Of a stretch of 64,000 bases of DNA, positions 54,991 through 64,000 are shown in pieces. Position numbers and translations under genes: made by a program. The stretch lies in assembly GCA_020466095.1 (NCBI GenBank), contig CM035806.1, forward strand, positions 93,799,554 through 93,863,553, read 5' to 3'. The stretch's first letter is position 1. The number at the start of each line of letters is the position of its first letter. Origin of the DNA: Chlorops oryzae (Eukaryota; Arthropoda; Insecta; Diptera; Chloropidae). The notes below the pieces were generated by a model. The model made no database searches and was not told the DNA's origin. It saw nothing but the letters and a program-made list of their open reading frames with translations.

Positions 54991-55115
54991 TGTTGTTACT
55001 ACTGTAGTCATTCCTACTCTGCTCTAGAACAGAACGAGACGGGTGGAATTTATTATCTTCTTGTTTCTGCATCAGTGCTGCTCCGAAGTCGTAAGGACTT
55101 GCATCTCAGTGTCAC

Positions 55116-55600
55116 TCAATTTCTTTTCCTTTTTTGGGTCGAGATTGACAATATTGGTGGTTGCGATAGTTCTTTTCTTAAAAATTCAAATCCGTCTGCA
55201 CATTCATCATTCCCTAAAAATTTTACTCCTCTTGTCAATAAATTTCTTAAAGGCTTAATTATTCTTGAAAAATTAGGTACAAAGCGTCGAAAATAGCAAA
55301 CCAATCCTAAGCATCTTTGGACGTCCTTAATACTTCCCGGTATGAGCTAGCAACGAATAGCTTCTAGGTGCAATTTATTCGGTCGTATACCAGAACCGCG
55401 TGCACTCTTAGCAGCAGGCGGATTAACATCAAAAGCAGCAGGAAGTACATCCACAGCAAGACCATCGGGCACACTCGCAGTTTCAGAAGCAGCAGCAACA
55501 GAATCGGAGGATAAAACAGAGTTTTTTTTCACACCTTGAAGTATATCAGCTCCAGAGTTAGCGGCTGCGAGCGAATATTTTGTGGTTTTATTGGTACTTT
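55116..55600 (-). pseudogene. Gypsy RT end joined to gag-like sequence by a deletion
   Basis: A GIRPNKLHLEAIR block (end of RT), a stop, and VQRCLGLVCYFRRFVPNFS followed by PLRNLLTRGVKF and CADGFEFLRKEL (RT connection to RNase H), ending at 55116. Upstream, 55532-55400 encodes an Ala/Ser-rich sequence unlike RT, fused directly to GIRPNK. The protease and most of the RT, including its catalytic motif, are therefore deleted. Confidence 0.75.
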
Positions 55601-55636
55601 CTTATTTAGAAATCAGCACCAATTTCTCGGCTTTAG

Positions 55637-56715
55637 TAATTCGTTACCTTAATGTAGAAAGGCCGCAACTAAAATTTTTTCAAAATTCACCTTTTTGCAT
55701 ATTTCGATATAGCGCCCCCAAAGACACCATGATAAAAAAAATTTAAATTAATTAATCATTTAAAAAATAAACCCATACTGACTTCAAGCACTTGTTTAAA
55801 TAAAAAACCCTAACTCACTTCTATTGTGGTAGCTAAATTTCCCAATTTTGGACCCACTGAGTTAAACTTTGTTACTGATGTGCCCCAAAATTTTAAAAAC
55901 TAACCATTGATATGCTGCCACGCCTACTTTTTGCTTCACGTCCAGTCAAAGTCAATAAATAGAGCACCTATGTGTTTTTAACACATAAAAAATCGACCCA
56001 GCCTTACCAAAGAAAAAACAAATTGAAATAACAAAAACACTCAAATTCTTCGTATAAAAGTACATCAATCTACGTTTGATTCGAAGATTTACGTGCATTT
56101 TGGTAAATTTTCGCTGTTAATACGCTGTTAATTCATGTATTACAAAACCAACATATATAGCGAATATGAGCTATTTCCTGAAAGATGGAAGCATTTTATG
56201 GAAGACATCGCTCCTGCTTGTCTTAAAGGACAAAAATTCTGATCACAAATAAACATTGGATCATTTACAACAGTTTCAAATATGTACGCCTCCTAACTGC
56301 GCTCATTTTAACTGGCATGCACTTTTTGTTTAATATATTTTTCGGGAAATTTCACGAGAAACGATCCCTCTCGGGGTACCGTCTTCATGGAATTGCCTTT
56401 TCATATTTTGAAAACTTTTTTTTATAGATATCATGATTATTCTGTCATTAGCGTGCAACCTGTCACTTGATCCAAAAAGCCCGAACTTACAGTTACTTTT
56501 AAGAAATTCACACTCAAAAAGCCTTTTATGACATAACTTAAAAAAAAAAAAAAAATACAATTTTGTTTGAGTACTACAATTTTCTATGGTTTTAAACTTA
56601 AACTGCATCAAAAAAATTTCCTTTCCATATTTTTTTGGTTTTAATTAAATTTTTTCTCTCTTGTAAAATTCTAAATTTGTTAGTTAGGGCCTTTATACAT
56701 TAAGGTAACGAATTA
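55637..56715. repeat. Inverted repeat pair around 1.0 kb of AT-rich sequence
   Basis: AGTAATTCGTTACCTTAATG followed by TAGAAAGGCC at 55637 recurs inverted at about 56682-56715 (GGCCTTTATACATTAAGGTA and onwards). The interior is AT-rich without a recognised protein. It may be a transposon with 30-bp ends inserted in gag, or an inverted duplication of gag sequence; the gag frame reads through the right-hand copy. Confidence 0.5.
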
Positions 56716-56835
56716 CTTCCGGCTGCGATGCTAAAAATCTGTCGTACACTGCGCGGATATCATATGTCGTGGCTTCTGGGAGAAAAGTTATGCCTGCGGC
56801 GTAAAAAATTTTGATAATTTTCTGTTTGCTCATTT
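56693..56835 (-). pseudogene. Gypsy gag N-terminus
   Basis: Starts with an ATG at about 56835 (MSKQKIIKIFYAAGI, then TYDIRAVYDRFL) and stops after about 48 codons at the inverted repeat. Position directly after the 5' LTR supports gag. The assignment is by position and general look. Confidence 0.5.
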
Positions 56836-56888
56836 TAGGCGTAGTCGTCCTACTTCTGACAATTGTAGAATGGCGAAATCTTAGCATT

Positions 56889-57104
56889 TAGAGTCCTTCT
56901 TTTTCCGTGCTTCGTCCTTCTTGGTCGAAACAAAAATTTTAGAGAGCGGAAAAATCGAAATGTCAAAGACAACCTTATTACAATCATATGTTATAAAAGT
57001 AATTCCCATTTAGGACTATTTGACAGTTTATTCGTGACGTAAAGTATTTGACAGTTACACTGGACTTACACTTGGACATAGTTAGTATTTATATTATCAC
57101 TACA
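56889..57104 (-). repeat. Gypsy 5' LTR
   Basis: Diverged partner of 50940-51169 in the same orientation. It ends ATCACTACA at 57104 (plus strand). Confidence 0.72.
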
Positions 57105-57218
57105 TAAGAAAGACATCTTTTCAAAAAAGCCAGCAGAATTCAAAGCGGAAATCAGCTCGTCGCGAGCTGCCGTAGTTGCGTCTATAGAATGCCCGCCTGC
57201 TAATACAAGCTATGTAAA

Positions 57219-57520
57219 TTGAACAACACTATGTGTTTAAATTTACAATATTTATTCTAACACTATGTGTTAGTTTTTTTTATTTTTTATTTTTTATTAT
57301 TTAATTAAACAAATAAAATGCTTTCAACACTATGTGTTTTAAAAATATTATTTTTTATTTTTCATTATTTAATTAAACAAATAAAATGCTTTCAACACTA
57401 TGTGTTTTAAAAATATAAAAGTTCGGAGTTTTTATGGTTAAACAAATTAAATGTTTTCAACACTATGTGTTTTTTAAAAATATAAACTTTCGAAGTTTTT
57501 TATAAGCACTATGTGCTCTT
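57219..57520. repeat. Short tandem array with AACACTATGTGTT motif
   Basis: About five or six units of roughly 70 bp, each carrying the near-palindrome AACACTATGTGTT followed by an AT-rich stretch with TTAATTAAACAAATAAA. A single AACACTATGT also occurs at 50898 on the other side of the gypsy element, so gypsy may have inserted into or beside this repeat. Confidence 0.8.
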
Positions 57521-57904
57521 GTTGAGTTGTACTTCAAAACTGTTCATTCTTACATTTTAAATTCATATCTTAGCCTAAGATTGAAAAAATATTTTGCTGC
57601 GCTCGGCAGTTTATTTTGTTGAAGCAGCTAGGGTTTTAAGGAGGTTTCGGATATCAGTGCAATGCAGAAAGTAAGAGCAAAGGCGAGTCGTGGGAAACTG
57701 CAATGCAGCAAAATTCCAAGCGGACAGTCACGTTGGTAGGCACGTTATCTCAAAGCATAATACACAGACGGGCAAATATGTTGGCGGTTACGTTAACTTA
57801 CATCATCAACATACATGGATACCTTCAATATCCTACTTGCCAGAGGAAGGGTTTCCCCTCATATATTACGCTACCTGCAGAAGGGTGACGGTCTTCAATT
57901 CGAA

Positions 57905-59050
57905 GCTTATCACTTCTTTTCCTGGCGCTTGATGAAATAGAATTCTTGGAAATGCAATTTGAATGGGCATAACTTGAATCTCTCAAAAAAAATTTGTGTA
58001 TCAGCATTGAACACATAAAGCAAAAGGCGCCACTGAAGAATAATAAAAGTCAAATCGGATTGCAACACTGGACCGGTACACAGTACGTCATTGAGACTCA
58101 CCGAATTATCGGATGGACTTGATACATTGAACAGCACGTTAATTTCGTGGTGGTACTTTCCGCCTTTATAACAGCGTGGTGTGGCAAATAGAAAGTGTAT
58201 TCAATGGATTGTCTGGAACTTGAAACATATGCCCGCGATCTTAATATTTCCGAAGCACCCCGTCATATCCTTTAGCAGTAAAGTTTTTATTTAATCGCGC
58301 TTCATTGCGAAGGAATTGTGCTTAAGCGATTTTACGAGACGCGGATATCTGAATTTTTGTTGGAAAATTGATTTTCAACGCTAGTGAAATTATATAGCGG
58401 CACTCTTCATTTCTTTTAGTGGTCTGTTTGAATAATTCCACCCAATAACGATCTGATGTTCGTCGGGCTCGAGTCTCTGCTGCGGCAGATCCTCCACGTC
58501 CCAAAAATGTGTAATTGCCTATTCTAAAGCAACGATACCACGTGATCAGAAATTCGCGGCTATAGCATAGGACTGGGCGGGTTTATTAGACCCGTCGAAA
58601 TCCACCCGAAAACGTCACTTGTGCTACCAGAGACCCGCAAATATTTCTTTTAATACCACGACGGAGAATTGTTGGAAGTTGATCGGCACCTAATAGGACA
58701 TCAACGGAAGAATTTTTCGTTAAATTTTTGTCTACTAACAGATGCATTAGAATTAGCATTTCTCGAACTATTTTTTGGCGCGGTGGATTCGCTATGAAGC
58801 AAAGTGTTATGCTTTTTATGACACGTAAAACAATTATGATTGCTCTCGCAATCTTTATTTGTATGGGAACATGCGAAACAATTAGTACAAAGTCCCTGTT
58901 TGCGGATGCAAGCAAGTCGATTGTCAACAGTCATTTTCAAAAATACTCGTTACCATCAGATCCTAATCGGATGTTTTTCTTTTGGACACAATTTGCACTG
59001 TGGGGCCGACACATTTGCCGAATGCGATTTAACATATCGCCAAACTAAAG
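57905..59050 (-). pseudogene. BEL/Pao relic: gag zinc region, protease region and RT start
   Basis: Minus strand in order: CKLCPKEKHPIRI, MTVDNRLACIRKQGLCTNCF, SNHNCFTCHKKHNTLLH (gag zinc-binding region, 59000-58790). A protease-linker VDVLLGADQLPTILRRG is at about 58690-58640 and an RT block FNVSSPSDNSVSLNDVLCTGP plus LQWRLLLYVFNADTQIF is at 58137-58000. Several frameshifts. The catalytic YVDD and everything downstream are missing. Confidence 0.82.
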
Positions 59051-59385
59051 CATAATATTGTTTTTGACTGGTGTTCGTGCGTCATGTGCCAATTGGTCGT
59101 CCGCCCAAATGGCGGAATGGGAAATCGATTAAAGCATAACGAAAAAAAAAAAAAACAAACCATGTACCTTTCGAATTGCGCTGCGATGCTGATGATGACT
59201 CTGGATGATGTTGACGGAGCTGTCGAACTGTCTTCTTGTTGATGTCGATGGACTCGTTGAGGTGAAAAATATGAAAAACCTAACTTTCGCCCGCTACGAC
59301 GGTTATCGAATGGAACTGAAAAACTCGAAATAAAGTCCAATACTATTCAGTATCTTTATAAATCACATAATTTACTATTGTAAGA
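59051..59385. other. Unassigned sequence between BEL relic and RT fragment
   Basis: No recognised protein. A 12-15-base A run lies at about 59140. Confidence 0.35.
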
Positions 59386-60035
59386 GTGTTTCAATTCATT
59401 TGTATGCTGATGATGCCCAAGTTTATCTGTCAAGACCAATAGGACTGTCGGAAGGTCTTATTTTTCGACTGAATGAGGATTTAAAATCAACTCAAGTGTG
59501 GGCTTAAAAAAATGTTCTTAACCTAAATGTCAACAAAGCTAAAGCTTTAGCTATTTCCCATCACCTAATAAGTCCAAATTATACTCCCGATGTACTTATT
59601 GGGACGTCGATTGTCAGATTGGAACCACATGTTACAAGTCTGGGATTTAAGATACACTCGCGACTTACTTGTTCTGAACACGTGAACGCAACCGTCAGCA
59701 AAGGATATTATGTGCTCAGAAAATTATGGAACACTGCACATTTTGTTCCACTTGAAACAAAACTTAAATTAGTGAAAACGCTACTAATACCGCTGATAAC
59801 ATATGGGGCAATTGTGTATGTAAATCCTGATACCCAGTCTATGAGAACGCTCCAGTTTTTGTTAAATGATAGTGCCCGTTATGTATTACACAAAAGAAAA
59901 TACGAGCATATTTCGCTGTTTGCAATCCAGATCTTAAATTGCAGCTTATCTTCGTTTTTCAATGTTCGCAATATTATATTTCTTCATAAATTAATAAATT
60001 CCAAATGTCCTATGTACCTGTACAAGAAGGTAACT
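59386..60035 (+). pseudogene. Non-LTR retrotransposon RT fragment
   Basis: Plus strand reads SIHLYADDAQVYLSRP (catalytic YADD at about 59400), LNEDLKSTQVWA, a stop, then LEPHVTSLGFKIHSRL and SEHVNATVSKGYYVLRKLW, LIPLITYGAIVY, typical of the region after the palm in non-LTR reverse transcriptases. 5' and 3' parts are missing. The clade is not determined. Confidence 0.8.
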
Positions 60036-60059
60036 TTCACACAGTCTGGTCGCTTGAAA

Positions 60060-60190
60060 AAAATTCAATTACAATTACAAATAATAATTGTAATTGAAGA
60101 CTTTTCAATTACAATTACAAGTAATTGTAATGGAAAAATCTTCAATTACAATTACAATTTGTAATTGAAAAAACTTTAATTAAAAATTGT
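60060..60190. repeat. AATTGTAATTG-rich low-complexity stretch
   Basis: Many CAATTACAATT units on both strands. A related stretch is at 61310-61360 next to GGACTGCCCAGGACTGG. Confidence 0.85.
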
Positions 60191-61060
60191 AATTGTAATT
60201 ATAAAAAATTACTTAGATATAAATATATACATCTATTAGATAATTAATAATTATAATAACTGTGGATATGAAATTGATTCAGTAGCTCTATGGGGAAACC
60301 TAAGATCCGTCACCCTACGACTGATCATATAGGCACCGCTGAAGCTAAAAAGGAATGATAGGCTCCATCCGTATGGAGGGGACTCCAAGTTGAACAAGAA
60401 TATGCATCTAACGTTATAATTAATGGATTGTTGACCTGTCTCGTACGGCTCTGCTTTGAGACAAATAGGTCTTTTTGCCTTTGATAGTAAAAGAAAAACT
60501 GAAAAGAATGTTAGGCAATTTAAGTTGGAATAAATAGACCTTTAACTTGATATATATTTAATTATCGAACTCCTCTATCGCTCTTCTATCACTCTCTTCT
60601 TTAACGACTTTTTCTCTCAACTCAAATTCAATTTATATTTTTATTTATCTTTCTACTCTATATCAAATAATTTTGTATTCGAATTCACAGAATTTATATA
60701 GTTTAGTCCACCGGGTTAATATAAGGCATAGAATTAAGCTATATTTTTATTTTTTAATTAATAAATTGAATTTGTACTATAGGAGCACAATAGGAACTTA
60801 GACCAAAGAGAATTCGCGCGACTTCGTTGTGTAGCAACTAAGCGTTTCTTACGTTTGAAAGCGACTGATTGAACGCTAAAACGTAAGATGCGCGGCACCA
60901 ACAACAGATAAATGTTCGTTACCACAACTTTATTATCTATATCTACGAAGTTCATTGAAAGATATTTAATAGTTGTGTTCAATAAGTAAAGTATTTATTG
61001 AGGAATTTATCTAATTGGTATCTGTCAAGAATTTTGTAATTGTTCAAAGTGTAAACAGCA
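60191..61060. other. Unassigned AT-rich sequence
   Basis: No coding region recognised on either strand. The moderately GC-rich part at 60270-60480 is also unassigned. Confidence 0.4.
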
Positions 61061-61063
61061 TGG

Positions 61064-62300
61064 AAATAGAATCTTTAAAGCACATTTGTGCATGGGTCAG
61101 AGAGAGTTTCATTGAGGAATTAAAGGTACGGATAGTACGCCTAGAAAAGCTTTTCAAGCAATGTGGTATAGTCCAGACTCAGATAGAAGCAGTAGTAGAA
61201 CAAAGCGAATGGGTTTCGTAAACAACATATCTGGCAGATATTGAGGATAAATATTTTTCAATTAAATTAATTTATGATAACCGTGTTTGTGAAAATACCA
61301 ATGAGCCAAATACCAATACAATTACAAGCAATTGTAATTGAAAAAAATTTGTAATTGGACTGCCCAGGACTGGTTAATAAAACATTTAAAATTAACAAAT
61401 TAAAATTATATAATTTCTTGGGAACTGCTGAAGACCAGATATGAACGACCAGATAAAGTCAAAAAAGCATATTTCGATATTTTTTTCAATCAAACGGCAA
61501 TCAAGGGTCCAACCGTTTCTGAACCGAAACGTTTTGTAATAAGTTTTAATGAAAGTGTAAAAGCTTTAAAGGGACTTCATGAGTCTGTGTTCCACCGGGG
61601 CTCATTATTATTGTATTTTCTGGAGAGGAAATTAGATTCCGAAACACGATTTTCGATTTTTGTCGACCTCGTAGTTTTAAATTGAATTTTAATTTCTTAT
61701 CTCCAGCTCCAGGTCAATACAAATAAAACAAACTCAGTTGTTTTTTAAATATCAGTGCTTAAAACTGACGGTTTTATTTTCAATATATCGGTCTACTTCG
61801 TGGACCATCTTCAGGAAAAACTTTAATGGGAAAATATAATAGCAAAACTATTACGACACTATTACAACATTTATATCACAGAATTTTGAATCTTTAACAC
61901 TATGGTACAGAAATAAGAAAGCAGAAAATGAAGTAAAGTTTGTCGATTTCATGAAATTTCTAGATTCACGTCTGTTTGGAATTGAAAACATTCAAGAGAA
62001 TAACAAACCAAAACGTAGCAACGCAAGGTCTTCAAATGCGTACGCACCATAGCAACATGCGCCATTTGTCCAAAGCATCAATTCTTGTTCAGTTGTGAAG
62101 AGTTCAAAAACCTAACAGTTGACGATCGCATCAAGACAGTTAAGAATAACAAGTATTGCTACAATTGTCTTCAAGATAATTACTGGGCAGCAGAGTGCAA
62201 ACGATCGCTTTGCAAGTTATGCAATTCCAAACATAAATCCCAATTGCATAAGCCAAATAGCACAACCACTCAGAGTGCTCAACAAACCATGAATAACAAT
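61064..62300 (+). pseudogene. BEL/Pao gag
   Basis: Pieces: ELKVRIVRLEKLFKQ and VQTQIEAVVEQ (61110-61190), WELLKTRYERPDKVKKAYF and ALKGLHESVFHRGSLLLYFL with a KLDSETRFSI block (61415-61670), VDFMKFLDSRLFGIENIQ (61935-61990), then FSCEEFKNLTVDDRI and zinc-binding CYNCLQDNYWAAECK plus CKLCNSKHKSQLHK (62086-62250). At least two disruptions. Confidence 0.82.
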
Positions 62301-63715
62301 TCACCAGATCAAGAAGGCACTGCGATTTGCAACCATTCAATTCAGAAGTACAATAGTTCACTGACCCTTTTGCCAACAGCATTAGTTAGGATTTTAAATA
62401 ATAGCAATAGTCCTGAACCGCGCCGTTCTCTTATTGATCCTGGTTCACAAGCCTCACTTATTACTGAAGCCCGTGTCCAACGGCTAAACTTAAATCGAAA
62501 ATTTGACAAGACTTGCTTGTACGTAGTAGCATCGAAGAATAGCTCATACACCAAAGGTAAAGTTGAATTTCCCCTTCCGCGCGGAGAAAAATAAGCTTAT
62601 CACTACAGAAGCTCTTTGCCTTTCCAAACTGACCCAAAATATTCCATCTTGTAAACTACCCAAAAATAATATTAAATATTTTAAGGTCCTAAATTTGGCT
62701 GACCCACTTCTCCTTAGTCCACAACCAATGAGTATAATCATCGGTGCAGACATATTCGCAGAATGCTTACTCAATGACAGACTTTGGCATCCATCAGGAT
62801 CACCTACAGCAATGCGAACGATTTTCGGTTGGATTTTTGTTGGGAGAGGGGATAATCGGCCTGAATCATCCATAGTAGCAGCACATATCTATATCGATAC
62901 TTCTGATCTGTTGCAAAATTATTGGGAGACTGCAAATGTCAATGAAACAAAGGTGCACTTAACTCCGGATGAAGAATTGGCTGAGCAGCATTATCAGAAC
63001 ACACACCAAAAGATGTTTGTGGCAGATATGTTGTTCGCTTACCAATTAAAAATAATAATGTTGAATTTGGTGATTCAAAGGCAGCTGCTATAAGGAGATT
63101 AACACATATGGAAACTAAATTCAGCTCAAACTTAGGTATCAAAGATGACTACAAAACATTTATGAAAAAATTCATTGACTTGGACCATATGGAACCTCGA
63201 TGATGGGGCCACAAGTGGATCCAACTATATTTATTTCATGCCGCATCATGCGGTACTCATACTTAGTAGCACAACGTGCAAATCTTCAAACGGCATATCG
63301 CTCAATGATCGATTACTTGTCGGTCCGACTAGTCAAACTGATTTATTTTCTATTCTGATTCAATTTAGAAAATACGCGATAGCTTTTTCAGCCAATATAG
63401 AAAAAATGTACCGGCAGGTGATTGTGCATCAAGCAGACAGATCATTTCGGCGTATATAATATTTTGGAGAAAGAACTGTAACCAGGCATTCAAGGCTTAT
63501 AGTCTTAAAAACGTAACTTTCGGTGCACCGTGTGCTCCTTTTTTGGCAACAAGTACACTTCATCAAGTTGCAATAGACACCCTGAGAAATTCCCGAAGGC
63601 ATGCAATTTGATCAGGGATTGTTTTTATGTAGATGACTTTTTGTCATCTTCATTAGATGTACAGAGTGCACTGCAAATGCAATCCGAATGCAGTCTGGAT
63701 TTCATTTACGGAAGT
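62301..63715 (+). pseudogene. BEL/Pao protease, linker and reverse transcriptase
   Basis: Protease core RRSLIDPGSQASLITEARV (62420-62475), where DPG stands in place of the usual DSG/DTG. Then SIIIGADIFAECL (62733-62770) and TIFGWIFVGRG, a frameshift near 63090, RT blocks SNGISLNDRLLVGPTSQ and FSANIEKMYRQV (63275-63420), and catalytic YVDDFLSSS (63627-63655). Stops and frameshifts separate the blocks. RNase H and integrase are absent. Confidence 0.83.
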
Positions 63716-63723
63716 GGTCTTCC

Positions 63724-64000
63724 AATTCATTTATTTCATTTCATTTCATTTATTTCTTAATTTTTACAACTACTAAGACATCGACTTTTCCAGTACATAA
63801 ACAGTTGCTAACAATTGGCTGGAAACATGCGATAAGAGAAATTTAAAGCAATATTTTAACAAACTTCAAAAAAACTTAGATACTTAGATACTACTTCTTA
63901 AGCCTATTATTATAATTAGGAAAGATAGCCAGCAAAATGAAATATCGGGAAGAAAAAGATTTTTTTGAATTTTCATGGGATGGGAAAGAGAGAAAAGAGA
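63724..64000 (-). mobile_element. 3' end of another non-LTR element, running off the window
   Basis: TTCATTTATTTCATTTCATTTC at 63727-63760 is, on the minus strand, a (GAAAT)n-type simple tail, and it marks an abrupt end of BEL homology. It suggests the 3' terminus of a minus-strand non-LTR retrotransposon whose body lies to the right. No protein is visible in the 240 bp present. Confidence 0.5.

Larger units (their letters stand above)
50910..57104 (-). mobile_element. Degenerate gypsy-type LTR retrotransposon with nested insertions
   Basis: Minus-strand gypsy element: related LTR sequences at 56889-57104 (5') and about 50940-51169 (3'), gag start at about 56835, a joined gag/RT-end piece, RNase H linker, integrase zinc domain, integrase core and C-terminal GPY-type region ending at about 51206. 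RT core and protease have been lost by deletion. Inside are an INE-like repeat, a 932-bp foldback, a segment with a foreign ORF and an inverted-repeat region. Confidence 0.82.
61064..63715 (+). mobile_element. BEL/Pao relic on the plus strand, gag to RT
   Basis: Fragments in order: gag N-terminus (61064-61300), gag middle (61410-61680), gag end with zinc region, protease, linker and RT with YVDD. It is interrupted by an AATTG-rich stretch near 61310-61376 and by about 150 bp of foreign sequence near 61700-61870. It ends abruptly at about 63715-63729, where the tail of another element begins. Confidence 0.85.

Noticed and set aside
60041..61376. Possible hAT with CAGTC ends and CAATTACAA-rich subterminal repeats
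   Set aside because: BEL gag pieces lie inside the interval and also continue beyond its right end, which does not fit a single insertion; flanking 8-mers do not match.
61700..61870. Possible Penelope 3' fragment (CTGAAGATGGTCCACGAAG on the minus strand) in BEL gag
   Set aside because: Only a short motif supports it; too weak to list as a feature.

Overview
This window looks like repeat-dense, probably heterochromatic DNA from a higher dipteran fly. The evidence is the mix of element families: jockey, BEL/Pao, gypsy, copia, Penelope-like elements, Tc1/mariner (including a copy with Himar1-type ends), hAT, a foldback element, and short interspersed repeats built like INE-1/DINE-1. A tephritid-like or related acalyptrate fly is my best guess, from memory of similar repeats, and is not proven. 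Almost all recognisable coding sequence is transposase, gag or pol, and most of it is broken. The one clear host-gene feature is a single exon at 35846-35965 encoding the end of zinc finger 3 and all of zinc finger 4 of a YY1/Pleiohomeotic-type Polycomb DNA-binding protein. I read it as one exon of a gene with very large, transposon-filled introns.

Layout. 1-4.08 kb: a young minus-strand jockey element with an ORF2 that stays open to the window edge and an ORF1 carrying one homopolymer frameshift, followed by an older jockey relic. 5.16-5.59 kb: a CT microsatellite. 6.9-10.3 kb: a Tc1 relic and a Penelope-like element split by a 5'-truncated non-LTR insertion. 10.35-18.2 kb: INE-1-like repeats, an old jockey relic, and a copia pol split by an INE-1-like repeat and by an inverted-repeat element. 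18.27-24.0 kb: a BEL integrase fragment split by a 5.06-kb foldback element, which itself carries a hAT insertion in its left arm. 24.15-29.3 kb: a degenerate BEL/Pao element with a 3' LTR. 29.9-35.2 kb: a Penelope-like element containing a four-level nest (Penelope > DD37E Tc1/mariner > hAT-like non-autonomous element > Himar1-type mariner) plus a second hAT insertion. 35.85 kb: the pho/YY1 exon. 38.4-39.9 kb: an unrecognised degenerate coding region.

39.9-50.9 kb: three direct mariner copies separated by two nearly identical 3.57-kb spacers, i.e. a tandem duplication of about 4.85 kb. 50.9-57.1 kb: a degenerate minus-strand gypsy element bracketed by related LTRs, containing an INE-like repeat, a 932-bp foldback element, and a 278-codon ORF with three CxxC pairs that does not belong to gypsy. 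57.2-64 kb: a palindromic-motif tandem repeat, two further BEL/Pao relics, a non-LTR RT fragment, and the 3' tail of another non-LTR element leaving the window.

Several insertions can be ordered in time because removing an element and one target-site copy restores the host reading frame. The clearest cases are the foldback in BEL integrase, the hAT-like element in the DD37E transposase, and a hAT in the Penelope 5' coding region. The best candidates for something unusual are the foldback with hairpin-bounded tandem repeats, the mariner-bracketed tandem duplication, the CxxC-rich ORF inside gypsy, and the isolated Polycomb-factor exon.
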